A stretch of DNA of 64,000 bases, taken from NCBI GenBank assembly GCA_016801885.1, contig CM028898.1, positions 11,506,858 through 11,570,857 on the forward strand, in the 5' to 3' direction. Shown here one piece after another: positions 23,101-36,800 of this stretch; position 1 is the first letter of the stretch; each line of letters starts with the position of its first letter. The position numbers were made by a program, and so were the translations under genes. The DNA is from Toxotes chatareus (lineage: Eukaryota; Chordata; Actinopteri; Toxotidae). The notes under the pieces are model-generated. The model saw only the letters and a list, made by a program, of their open reading frames with translations. It was not told the origin of the DNA and made no database searches.

Positions 23101-26100
23101 TTTTGGGTTGGACTTTTCAGATACTTTCTTTCAAGCCTGATTTTCCATGAACTGATCTCTATTCCCTGATTAGCCACACAATGTGATATTTAGGTTACAC
23201 TAAAGTCGTGAGTCATCCACAGCCTAGACACAACTACTGCTGGAATTTCATTATTACCTGCAGCCAAAATATGTCCTGAGATGAGATAAACGTTAAGGCA
23301 ATCACTCCGAGTACACACTGAAGTTCAAATTAATGCTAATTCCAAATAGAGTTACTTAATTTGGATTTTATGATTGTGATTTTGACACTAATTTAGGATA
23401 TATTGCATTATAGCTGCATTGGTTGCACTGTTTGGATTGTGTTGCACTGGTGTTCACTGTGTGGCAAAATGTACAAATAAAATATGATATCATATGTGTT
23501 TTCTGCTATTCTGACATGATATTGCATGCTATGGAATGTACAATCCTGGGACTTGAAACAAAGTTAGTGAAGAGGGCCTGACTTCTTGGTTTCAGGTCAG
23601 TGTCATCTTGTGGCATAGCTTGTGCTAAGCAAAGACATTTGTTAAAAAAATTCATTATAAATTCATCTTTTAAATTGTGAAAGTTAATTAAAATTTCATT
23701 ACTTTTTTGTTAGCTTTAATGGTGATTTAAAATACAATGTGATAGTTTCAAAAAGTATTAGTATTATAGTAAAGTTAGTGAGTGATATTTTCATAAAAAT
23801 ACAACTTTTTCATCCTTTCATTCATCTCCTATAAGAGAGTTTGCTCCAGCAAGGACACTAGACCAGGCAGGCTGCCATTGACCATGGGACATACAGGCAC
23901 AGGGTTGAGTCTTTATGCCCAAGGAATGTCAACAACTGTCCACGGCCACAGACGAAAGGAGGTGGAGTTTATGGACAGGGACCAGGGAGAAGAAGAGGAG
24001 GAAGGAGGAAGGGATTACTCTGGCAGGTACTGGCTGGATGCCAGCCAAAATAAAGAAAGAGAGGAAGAGAAAACAAAATAGGGGGAGACAAAGATCCTTC
24101 ACTCAACTTTAAGAAACACAGGGTCAAAATGAACACAGAGAAAGACAGAGCGAGCACAGAAACAACTGAGAACAACAGCTATGGGAGAGGACAGGGGGGG
24201 GGGGTGTAGCTGGCACATTCTTCAGCTACTTTTCCTGACAGCGATTAGAACCTGTCAGAGCCTCTCAACCTGCCACTCCTCTGCACTCAGAGGAGGCCTG
24301 TCATTACAAATAGCCCAGATTAAAATACCACACTCCTAGGACACAGGCCTTGACCCCCACCTACCCCACATTGCCAAATGTCTACCCACACAGTCGCCTA
24401 CCCTGTCAAGTGGCAGGGGCGAGGTAAAGAGTGAGGAAGGTTGCCAACGGTGAGAGAGCAGGAGGCCCCGTTGGGGTTAGAGATGTTAAAACAATATGGA
24501 TGGAACAGTAATGGGACATTTGGTTAGGGACAGATAAGCTGACCTTAAAAAAAAAAAAAAAAAAACAAATACATTGGAGATGAGAGAATTGAAGAAGCGC
24601 AACAAAAAGCCAGAAAAAAATACAATGTGACAGAACAAAATAAATATTACAAGTTGAGAATTGACATGAAATCTAGGTCTAAAGTCCCACACTGAAATCT
24701 GGGATCAAATCCTGGATGTGCTCTTTCTTCTGGGACCCTATACATTCTTCCTTCCTACTAAGCGTCGAGTAAGTTTCCCACAGTGCTAATGATGAGGAGA
24801 ATGTTGTGTTTGTTTACTGTGTATAGTATAAATTTTTGAATTTCTGTCAGGTTTCTGCTCTGTTTGACAACATTAAACACTAGAACAGAAAAAAATCAGT
24901 TCAGTACAGTTCTTGATTTGTGTGAAATGCTGGACAGTTCTTTCACACTTGTCCTGCACCTGAGATACACGGCAATGCAGTTTAATTAGGCTAATGGTAA
25001 CAAAGCACTGAGAAATACTGTAGGTTTTCAGCTCAAGCCTTCTGTACACGTCGACTTGTATTTCCGTATGAAGCAGACATATGCAAACAGAGAATAATGA
25101 GTCCGACGTGTCCTGACTCTATCTGGTGCCAACGTGAATCGTCTGTCCTGACACTGAAAAATGACCTATCTCAGCAAGATTTGGAGGGGGGCCGGTGTGT
25201 GTGACAGTCACCAGAACCGTGCTGACAGCCCAATAGAGTAGAGGAGGAAGGCATCATTAGGATCACACACACAAATATACAAATACACACATCAACGCAC
25301 AAATATTTATGTACAGAACACTCACATACACTCCATCAGACATGAGAAAATGTGTGCATGCCTGCTTGCACAGAAAAAAAGAGAGAAAACATCTCTTGAC
25401 TGATATTTGCTACCTCAAACAGAGCATGACGTTGTGGCCGCTGTCATGTCACAGTGGCAAGCACAGTGTGGCAGAGCCAGGCAAGGCTAAACACAACAAT
25501 ACAGACAGGAAAAACAGATTATATGACATACCACATAGCCTTAATACAAGCATTAACACATGGCTGAGCGTAACTCCACAGGGCATAGCATAATATAACA
25601 CACACATCACTGTCATAAAATGTTATTAAAATAGATTAGCCTGAAATTACCTGACAGTCTTGTAAGCTACAAATCAACATCCATATGGTGGCATAAAAAG
25701 AAGCACCTGCAGTGGGTTAGAAACCAATTCAAATCAGTGTGGATACCTTTGGTGGCTCTAACAAAAGAGAGAAATGAAAAATTAACCCACAGGGACTGAT
25801 GTCAAATACATCAAATCGGATCTTGACCCAAAACACTTCTTTTATTTGTAACTCAAAATAGCAGTAAAATAATCTTTGATACATGGACAGCGTGTGAGAA
25901 GACTGGCCTGACAACAGCATTAGCTCACCATGATGAATTTAAATGAGCAAACTTGGGGAGTTGACAGACTAGTTTTCCTCATGAGCCCGTCTCCTGAGAG
26001 GAGATGACAACTGAATGATGTATAATTAGGCCCATCACTTGTTTAATTGTACAAACAAGGGCTGAAGGAAGCAAACAACAGGGATAAAAGCAAGCCTCAG

Positions 26101-27223
26101 AGGAAACTTTTTACATAAATGCTTCTGCAAAATCAGTGATATGAGAAATTTTCTGCTAGACCCACCAGTAACACAGAAGGATTGGTCAAAGCTCAACTGC
26201 TGCTCAAGCAAACCTTTTCTAAGACATTCTGACCTAACGAGCACCTGTTTAGTTAGAAATATTTTAATGACTATAATGATTTTTTATTTTTTGATGCTGC
26301 GTCTTTTCACTCGTGTCAGAAGCAGTCAGAAACTTGAATTTGTGTATTGGCTTATTTGAGAAATATCTCAGGTTTCTATCTTGTTCTGTATTCCTCTCAT
26401 TACAGAAGAGGAAGCAAGGGGCAAACAGAGGAAACCAGGGATACAAGGAGGTGACAGAGAAAGACAGAGATCTCCAGTGACATGTTGAGACATAAACAGA
26501 TGATAGTTATCTGGGCACCAAGCCCAGGTTGTGTTGCTGTGAGTTAGGCTTACAGCAATGATGTCTGGGATAAGAAAAACAAAATCCGAAGACATCTTAT
26601 GACAGACAACCTTCACACTGCTGCAGAGCTGTCAAGTGGCCACAGCTGAGGAATGGGTCATTTTGGTTTCTGACTTTTAGCAATACTAAGTAGAAAACAT
26701 GTAGCACACTTTATTCTAAGGATATGTCACGTATAGTAAATATTCAGACATGTTTATGACACGACAAGACAACTTAAATTGCTTAAAACATTTGCTGAGG
26801 GTAGTTTTGCTGCTGTGAAACAGACAATGTCCCAAAAAGACCCAAATAGTGTTGTTATAAATCCAAACGTGGCATGACCAGAACAGAGGCGTGCCTCAGT
26901 TTGCAAGTCAATTATCTCAAGGCGGTACATCGAGGTTCCACCAAGAGGTGGGAACAACATATCCCATCCTGCACCCTCTTTTCTCCACTCAGGTCATGCT
27001 CTCCAAAAAACTATGAAAAAAGCCCCTCACCTAATTAAAATAACAAACAAAAACCCCCGCTGCCAGCTGCATAGTATTCATTCAGTATATCATACCTAGA
27101 CAGTACAAGCATATAATGTATAATGTATAGCCCGCTCACCCACCACATGTGAAAAATATGTACATATTCCAAAACAATGAGGTGGTACACAAGTGCAAGT
27201 GGCAAGAAAGAGAGGGAAGGAGA

Positions 27224-27226
<3 letters not shown>

Positions 27227-27298
<72 letters not shown>
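27227..27298. repeat. (TG)36 microsatellite
   Basis: Uninterrupted 72-bp TG tract, the longest in the window. In the vti1a transcript it is a CA repeat, a known hnRNP L ligand. Confidence 0.97.
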
Positions 27299-27301
<3 letters not shown>

Positions 27302-28309
27302 ACAAACTCCTGATAGTGACCCCGTACCTCATCTCCAGGGCATAAATAAACATGTGTGTGTGAGCGAGCCTGTGGATTATAATCAGAGAGAAAAGGGAAT
27401 CAAATTTATTCTGCAGCTGTCATTAATATTTCAGGGCTGTTACTGTAGCCCATGTGAAAGAGCATGAATGATTAATTTAGACATCACCTCTGTCACAATC
27501 CCTTACCAGGCCTGGCCCGTGATCCACCTTTGAGAATAGTAAACAAAAGGTGGGCTCTCCCTCGTTTTTGTTGTGGTCTGGTTTGGGCTGTTCCTGTCTG
27601 GCAAGTAGGGGGGGTAAGGTGCCGAGTGGTGTTGTTAGACAAGTTGGCTGCCTTTGTGGTTTGCCAGTGACATTTAGGTGTCGTGTGAACAGCAGTTGCT
27701 AGATGTGGGGACCAGATCCACAACTGCAAGCAAAACTTATTGCAGGATCATGCATGAGTAAGGAGTTTATGTGATGGTGTGGGGTGGCTACGCTTAGCCA
27801 CTTAACCCCACAAGTCTGCTAATGCGCTGATCCACCAAAGGGGGTCAACTATGTGTGGGTAAAATTCAAAATACTGTAGTATCTGTTCTTTCATAACACT
27901 GCATACTGGCCAAATAGTGCAGAACTGTGGACGTTACAAAACCACCATTAATACTCTATGTGTTTCACATTGACAACAAAGCTAGAGATAACAGCACTAC
28001 ACTACAGCATATACAACAGTTCAACCCATTAGTCTGCAAACCAGATACATCAATAGCCCAAACACTCTGACAGGCGCACATTAACACCCTCATTCCAAGT
28101 CGATGGATGAGCATCTTAGCGGGTGATGGATGGGAAGGCATCCGCGAGGTCCTATCAAACTGACATGTGCCCCATACCTGTGTTTTTGATTGTGTTTAGG
28201 CTTTGTGTGACGCTTGTCTGACAAGTGGAGATCACAAGGAGACAGGATCCATCTATCAGACCGCTGATGCCACTGCTGCCGTCTCAAGGGCCTGAGGGCG
28301 TGGTGCATA

Positions 28310-28331
28310 TGTGTGTGTGTGTGTGTGTGTG
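28310..28331. repeat. (GT)n microsatellite
   Basis: Pure 22-bp GT tract; a second, shorter one lies at 28491-28509. Confidence 0.93.
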
Positions 28332-31300
28332 CTCATATGAGAGCGTGACATTAAGCTTGTGCAGAATCTATGTTTGTCTATCAGAAAACTATTAACTGGG
28401 TGTGTTTTTGTGTGAGTGTGTGCAAGAGAGCTAATTCATATGTTTATGTATGTTTTAGAATATTATATATTAAGTGTTAATGTGTGTAAGTGTGTGTGTG
28501 TGTGTGTGTCTGTGTGTGGCTACCTGCTGAGCAGTGAGCCCACAGGGGCAAAGCGAGGAAAGATGACACTGATGCAATGTGTTGGCATGTGCCCTCGGGT
28601 GGTTTTGGTGTGGTTGTCATTTTGTTGTTTTCGTAGAGCTCCCCCTTCGTCATACCCCGCATTATTCAAATAACGCGCCCCAAAGTTCCATAAATAAATA
28701 ATGGATTCAGAACTAGATGGATTGATGAGCAGTGATGGAGAAGTATTTGGTTTATTTTTTTTGTTTTTTTTTCTCACAGATTTCTCATTGTTTGGACAAA
28801 GTCTTTGACAGGCACTTTTCTCTTGGGAGATTGAGCTTATCAGAAAAAGAAGTGCTGGGTTAGAAGGATGCTGTCTCGCTGAGCTGTGTGTTTGAGTGTA
28901 TGCGTGCGTGTGAGCGAGAGTGTGTGTTTGCGTGTAGATCTATTCTAATTCAAACCATGGCTTAGCTTTTTTAAAAATAAAGAAGTTCCACTCTCTAAAA
29001 TAGTTATCTGGCTAAACTGGCTGTGTCGGTCAATAACTTGAAAGCAAGAACCAAGTGTGTCAAGAGGTCAAACTCAACAAGAGGAGCAGAAAGATACACT
29101 ATACATAATACACAATACAACAGAATACAAAACACACACTTTCTCTCTCTTTCTCTCAATAACACACACACAAAAACACACAACGGAAATTAACATGATA
29201 GAAGATTACATATGGGATCAGACTCCTGAACTTATTTCTCACACATATACATGTTGCAACACCCCAATCCTTTCTCTAAACAAATCTCCATAGCTTATGG
29301 GACCTAAGGAGGTCAACATGCATCTGAAACTTCCTTGTCTTTCCCCAGAAAAAAATGTGTGGGACTTGAAAGCAGCGGCAACTCGCTGACTCTCTTCTCT
29401 ATAGTTCCTAAAGCCAATGCAGATCAATACACAGCCATACATACCACAACTGGAACAACTCCTGTCAAAGGTTACTCCTTTTTCTCTGTGTTTCTCTCTT
29501 CATTTTAGCAGAGTGGAGGAGGATGAGGAGATGGAGAGAGAGGAGACGGCTGTGGAGAAGTGAGGAGGAGAGCAAGAAAGATAAACCTAAAATGATCCCT
29601 CTCTATAGTTGCGGAACTCTGTGCTAATGGGTTTTGACACATCGCCAGCAGGCCAAAGAAAGAGGGGGCTGGGGGTGAGTCGATAGTGGTGCGCGGCGGT
29701 GGCCAGAGGCTAGCAGCAGCGGCTAGGCCAAACCCCTGATACTAGCATGGGCTGGGGGCCTGACCACTAATCATTAGAAAGTCAATGAGTCCTCTAGTGC
29801 TTGCAGCTACGCTAGCCTTCCCAGGGAGCCACACCACCTAGTGAGGGCCCTATTGTGAACATTCATATACACACAGACGCACACTATGAACGTATATATA
29901 TGTCCTGTATACATGCCAAGCATTGATACAAAGGTGTTGTGCATGTTAAATAAGTATATGTCCACATAACTGGAAAGACATGTGTATGTGATATATGTGC
30001 ATAAAAACAACTCAGTGTAAACTTATATAAAACATACAGAGCTCCAACAAAAAACTTGACACACACTGTGTTTCATGATGTATGCCATGTCAGCCAGCAG
30101 TAGTCTCCAGCCTTTGATGTTGTCGCTCTATTATTAAGTGTGGTCCCTACTCCTGCCCTACACTGGAAAAAGCCTCTCTGGAGATGCCACACAAACTGCT
30201 CCCAGGTCACACTGGGGCTTGGGCACCTCACCTGATCCCCATGCATTTTTAAATGCCTCAAACTGATCCTGACACGCAGCTTCAGACTAGACTACTAAAT
30301 GAGGAAGAGTTTCCCTAATTGGCAAAGACCTAATTTAAAGGGAAGTTAACAAGTGTGTAAAAAGACACTTGCATTGAAACCAATAAAATTCATATCAAAT
30401 GTGTTTATATCTCAGGGAAACTCCAGTCCATAAGACAGTGTGTGGGGGATTCCACTTGATGATGTTCTGGTTTTGGGGGTTCTAGTGTTTTCTATCAATC
30501 CCAACTCAAAGCTAATGAAACTTATTGAGCAGCACTGGTATTATGGGGTGCTAAAGTCTTGGTTGAGTTTTATGAGGCATGCTAGTGAAATGGCCTTTCC
30601 ATCGTAATCATGTAAAATAATCAACAGACTGGGATTTCACGTGTACTTATCTGTTGGTAGTTGTACATTAACACTGGCTTGATTCAGCTATCTGAGTTAC
30701 TACTTGTTGATGGGTTATTTTGCTGTGCCTGTGGGTGCGTGTTATCTACATATGTGTACATACGCCCATAGTACAACTAAACATGTAGAAAAAAATTAAA
30801 CAAGCTAAAACAGCACAAATCCAAACTAAAATCAATTGCCTTACAGCTTCTTAGCCTCATTCTGATCAATATACTGGCAATCAAACTTTTTGCCAGCATT
30901 ACCTCCACCACTATGCCCATCGATTGAGTCCATTGATCCTCATGCTCCACCGCCTTTTAGGGGAGGAAGGTATGGCTATTTAGCACTAGAGACCCCATCT
31001 GGCCATTTTTGTGACCTTTGACCTTTGTGTTAATCCTAAAACAAAAGATAGAACTTATTGGAACCTATTCAGTCTGACCTGGAATCACCCCAGGGGGTTA
31101 GACACAAGCAGCAGGGTGCCAAAACAGACTCAAAAGCTCAGTCAACTGCCCCCTTCTGGGTCTGAGCTCTACTGCAACAACTGTAACCTGACAAAATTTG
31201 AGCTTTGTGACACACAGTCTTGTCTATTTAGGTGATTTGGAAATGAGAAGATTCAGTTTGATATGTAACTTTGGTGCAAGTTTGTCTGGACACAGTGAAC

Positions 31301-31399
31301 AGAAACATTGGTTTGACATGAGAGAGATAAGATCAAGAGCAAAAGACATGAAGACAGAGCAGGACAGGGAGAAAGAAAGAGTGACAGAGGGTCAATGAG

Positions 31400-31680
31400 G
31401 GTGGGGCAGCCAGAACCAGGGTCTAGTGGGGGATTGGCGTTCAGTGAGGCTTCTCACTGATGTGCCGCCAGGCCCTTTGAAGGGATTATTAACACATTTT
31501 GATTACTCTGGTCCAGTTGTCACAAAAAATATAACCTCCGTCAGGACTATAAAATGGGCGGCCCTTTTCTTCTCTAGCCTCCCTCATGTTGTTGCTCCCT
31601 TCACTCCCCGCAGTTCCTCCCATCGCCCTGGGCTGGCCTGGCTCAAAGCAATCCACTAATTACAGTCTCAGACATCTTGA
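31400..31680. promoter_or_regulatory. candidate regulatory stretch with TATA-like and GC-box motifs
   Basis: CTATAAAATGGGCGG at about 31,547-31,561 combines a TATA-like string with a GC box, in a GC-richer, non-repetitive segment. On the plus strand this could be a minimal promoter, but the open frame that follows is short and unrecognised. Confidence 0.25.
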
Positions 31681-33823
31681 AGAATGGGCTAACACACTAT
31701 TAGTCTGATAGAGAAAAGACAGCCTCTTCAACACACACATATCAGTGGACGCACACACTCATCCTCTGTATTGGAAGTGTGACTGAAGTTTAAAAACATA
31801 CAGTCTGAGGGTTCTGAAAAACTTTCTTCATCCCAGTTGTCTGTGCTGATATTCATTAGAGATACACACTAACTGAATGACGGCCGCTTGTCAAATCAAT
31901 TTTAACATTTGGAACCAGGTTTCAGCCTCTACGTACTGTAAGAGCCCAGGGAGACCGATGGCTCAATTACTACAAAGCTGCAGTGTGAAGGGGAAACTTT
32001 CTATTGATACCACTAAATCTGAGACATCCACTATGTCCCGTTAATTGCCAGGTTTCCCATGCTACTAGTCACAATTGTGGGCCACATACCGCTTCGCCTA
32101 TTAAGACTAGTTTGGATCAATTAGGTGTTACTGTTGAACACTAATGACACCAAGCCAGTTTTAACCTTCCAGTAAGAAACCAGGGCAACAAGTGCTTTAC
32201 GTGTGCCTTCCTCCAGAGGAGCTGACAACAGGGAAACTGATTAGCACTTTGGCATAACGGGCATTGCAGCCTTTTTGCAAGGTCAACAGTTGTTGCCTGC
32301 GTGCTGGGCTTTTGCCAATGCATTTTACATGCATTAACTGTCAGTGTATTTTATTGCTTATTTGCCAAGTGATATAGAGTCCAGAGCCTGTTATTACCAG
32401 CACAGCTTGATGTGACGACTTAAGTGCTTTACTTCTACACAGGCTCACAGAACGTGTACACAGAAGGGGTGACAAGAAACTGCCATTACGCAAACTGACT
32501 GTAAGAAACCTGAGGTGAGTTCATTGAGGGTGTGCTCTCCCCTCACGCTGTGATGATGATGTTGCGCAGCCTTGGTGGCTGCAGATGGCCAAAAATAAAA
32601 AGCCAGTAAATATGTCAGTTGCAACTATATTGAGCGAGCAATGCACTTTTGAAAAACAGGTTTCTAACTTGGGGAAATGCTAACTGCATTCCAGGACTGT
32701 AGTAACTGCAGCTACAGTCATAGCTAAAGATAAAGGGTGGTATTATTTCACCTTGTTATTTTTAAACACCACCCCCAGAGACTAAAACCAACAGTATTTA
32801 GGTGTTATTACAGCCTGATCTTATTTAAGTGCTGTGCCATAAAACTGTATAGATATCCAAAACTATAACACTTGAGAGCACCGCCAATTAGTTAGTTAGT
32901 GGCATATTGACATATCTTTTAACTTACAATATTATCTATTTGTAATATAAACCTCCCCAAAAAGTAACGCAACACTTGAAAAATACAAGTGAAATGTCAG
33001 TCAGATGTGTACAATCAACCCAATAACTTCTATAGTTTAAATCTGAATTTCAGCTGAATTTCAAAAACCAGTGTGGACTCTGACTGGTTCTCTGTTGCAA
33101 AATGCAAAAAGTCTTAACTCTTAAGAGAAGTCTAAGAAATCAGCAACAATAAATTCCTGTGATAAAATTCTCTGATATAATGCTAAGCTGACCAGAGAAA
33201 TATGAACCCTGTTGATTTTGAGTTGATTTTACCTTCAAAAATAAAGCAGCCAACTTGTCTTGTTAGTGTTTGTGCTTTTGACTTCTGAGACGCACACGCC
33301 TACCCAGCTTCACACCCTGTCACCTCAAGACTAAATGAAAAAGATGCTAACAGACAAGCAAACACACATTTCCTCCCTGAATAAAGCTTCTTTTCCAGGA
33401 ACTGAGTTGAGAGATTCACAAGGAAAAAACACATCAACAGAACAGGAAAACAAACTCAGCAGTGTCTGAAAAAGAAAGGAGCGAATCAAGCAAACGGAAG
33501 AGTGGTTTCCACTGCGAAACCTTAGCATCATTTACTGTGATAAGCACTGCTAATACATGAGAGAGAACTTTTCTCTTTGTAGACCATTAACTACATATCC
33601 TGTTTGTGAAATGTATATTCATAAACAGACTGAGGATTGAGCAAAGGGGCCATTTCTAAACATGCACATGATCTGTGGAAAGGGCCAACACAGTTGACAT
33701 CAAAGAGTCCAGAGTGTGAGAGGTAAAAGTAGGCCAGGCCACGGCCTGGGAGAGAAGTGGAGAGGATACAGAGGGTAGTGAAAGAAAGAGAGAGAAGAGG
33801 CTGTATGGATGGAGAGAGAGGGA

Positions 33824-33827
<4 letters not shown>

Positions 33828-33865
<38 letters not shown>
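33828..33865. repeat. (AG)19 microsatellite
   Basis: Pure AG tract with purine-rich flanks to the left. It accounts for the poly-Ser/Leu and Arg/Glu open frames that cross it. Confidence 0.95.
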
Positions 33866-33868
<3 letters not shown>

Positions 33869-36800
33869 GGGGTTGGTCCCAGGCTGGGAGAAGCTCAGGT
33901 GTGAGTTGTGAGGAGGCACCTTCTGTTCATGGCTCTGAGGCCCCACTGCGGACAGAAGAGGGGCCCAGACAGACATGGGCCCCTCTTGTTTGGCCCAAAT
34001 AAATCCAGGTGGCTCAAGACGCGTGCCCTTGTCACTCAACACAACTTTACCTCTCACTAACACACACACAGGCACATGTGATGAAATGTACACACTCAAA
34101 GACACTTGCAGTTGACTGAAATCTGAACATTTTCAAAGGCTTTATGAGCATGGCACAATTTTTTAAAGACAAATAGTAGATTTTTGCCATCTAAATTAAT
34201 ACCTAGCTGTTTGTTTTGTGTGTTTACATTACACACCCATTTAATGCTCTTTTTCTGTTTTTGTTTTGTTTCTGTTTTTTTGAGGTTTTCAGTTTACTGC
34301 AGTGAAGTAGTTCATCACTTTTTTTATAAAAACAGATGCAACATCCAAGCTTATGGTGTTGCAGAGGCAGTAAAAAAAAAAAAAAAATCAAAGACAAGAA
34401 CAAACAATAGATTCATTGTACTTGAATCTCATCAACAAACATGTCCACATTTACACTAAAGCCCAGCCCACGAAAGGTGCAATGTAGACATTAAACACAC
34501 TGAAGTACAAGACTTGCTTGTAAAGTGACCACCTTTCCAACAGTTTTGTATCAGAGGGCCCTTTGATTTCTGTGCTGCTGTTGACATTTATGATCACTGT
34601 ACAACAAGCAGGCATGGGTAGATGGTTTGCGATACTGCACTGCTGCTCTTCTCTTTAGAGACCTGAGTACGGTGTGGCCACATATGCCCAACCTGCTGAC
34701 TATGTGACTGAGTTTTCCAGAGGGCTATACTGTAGCTGACACAGAGGCAAAGGGAGCACTTTTTATGATGGACATTCGAGTACAAACAACACACTGCAGA
34801 TTACATGAAACATGATTAAAGACAATGACTTCTTTTTTGTTCAAAATGTGACAGAAATGACCTGTATCCCTCTGATGATCATCTTGACAGATCCACCAAA
34901 AATCTCAACTCCTCCGCAAGAAATGCGCTCAAACCACTCAAATCAATTACATCAAAGATGGAGCTCACACATCGAGACTTGTTAAGTTAACTGTAGTCAT
35001 ATCGCAAAGGTAGGGTGCCGGAGCCATTGCTGTCACTTGACGACGCTCGCGTCTAAATTGGGAGTGAAGGCCTCCCCAGGAGAGATGGGCGAACCTGTCA
35101 CAGAAGACTGAAAGAGCGGAAATCTTTAAAAAAAAAAAAAAAAAAAAAATCCACAGTCACACATACATACACACAAACACTAAACCAACACAGTATCTCC
35201 ATATGCTTAAGATCTTAATCATCATCACCATCATCTGTTCTGTCCTTTTAGTGTGTGTGTTTGTGTGTGTATGCACGCGTGTGTGTGGTTCACATGAAAG
35301 AAGGACATCTGGAATACAATTATTTCAAGACACCCTCACACACACGCGCACACACACACATTTTCCCTTTGCTCTAAATTTGCATGAATTCCATACATCT
35401 GGCCTTTAAGAGGCAATAACAATTATTCATTGAGCTGGTTGTTACAGCCCAAATGCAACTGGCCCCTAGTCTAAACAGCTCATTAAAATAGCACAATACC
35501 TCACTTCAAGCGCACAGGAAAATTGGCAAGCAACTCTATCACTGCAATATCATATGGTTCTGAATGTCCATTCTACATGATATAATGAATTCAGAGTAGC
35601 TTTGTGGAGAAAGTGAATGTACTGTATATTTCTTTTTGATTCTCTGGCACTGTTTTCTTGCTCTTCCTTCTTTGTCTGCTCCCTCTGCCCATACTGAAAT
35701 ATAGGCTTTGCCTTCTCCAGGTAAGCCTCATTCTGAATGAGGTCAATTTGGCGATTTGATGAATGCAAAACTATTTAAAATATCATCTGGTATGAGGTAA
35801 CAAAGAGTGGAATATGTCACACTTTTAATGTTATTTTAAATATATATTTCTTCAAATAATTCACTACGCAGCAATAAACAATGTGTCAAAAATATCAGAC
35901 ATTAAAATGAAAGTTGCAACTTTATGAAATTATGGTTTTCATTTCCTCTTCTTGTTTATTTTCCATTCCCAGATTATGCAGCTGAAAGTTGAAAATGATC
36001 CGAATTATAGCAGGAAAATGTCAAACAAATTAGTGAAAAATGTTTACCAAAAAAACACCGCAAAATTCTGAAAAAATACAAGCTTATAAGCACATCCCTT
36101 CTATCAGGTGGCCTTCACCAAACATTAAAAAAAAACTCTACATCAATGCGTCGACTCTGTTCTGTGTGTAGTCATAACTACGCAGATATTCACATCAAAC
36201 CTGAGATGGCCCAGACCAAGGAAAGTGTCCCTTAGGCCATCTTAGCCAGTCCTTCACAACTGAGCTTTAAAAGATGGGCGACAGTACAGTACGCTGCAGT
36301 TGGCCTTGATTGATGATTGAGTAACCCAAGATCATAGATGTGCTCAGGGAGGACTTGCCGATGCAGAGCTGTGCATACATCAGCCCTTCAGGACTACCAC
36401 TACATACATCATGCGGTGAGACTGACTGATGTGAGCATGGGGACTATGTAGACCACTTAAGGGAAGCTGTCTACATGACAGTCCACAGTCAAAGTTGACT
36501 AAAAATGATTACAGCACAGGAAAGGGATGACTTTGTTGTTCTAAATCACATTTTATCTGAGCCTGAAATAACTGAGGTGCAAAGCACGAGCAACATGCAC
36601 ATATTACTAAAAGACACACAAGCAGACACACACACACAGAGGCACACATATTAACTTGTGCTGATATCCTTGACAGGCACAACTACAAAAGCATAACTCA
36701 GTGGTAAATAAATAAGTTCATGCTGTCTATGTGCATTCTCTTTTTAGGAACTCTTGGGCTCACATAGACCCGTCCAAAGGATTATGTGCGAGCATTCGTG

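Noticed and set aside
32950..33010. CTCCCCAAAAAGTAACGCAAC as a possible Tc1/mariner-like terminus
   Set aside because: No inverted partner and no TA-flanked element could be seen.
33656..34105. 149-codon minus-strand open frame
   Set aside because: Its middle is a Ser/Leu repeat created by the AG microsatellite at 33828-33865.
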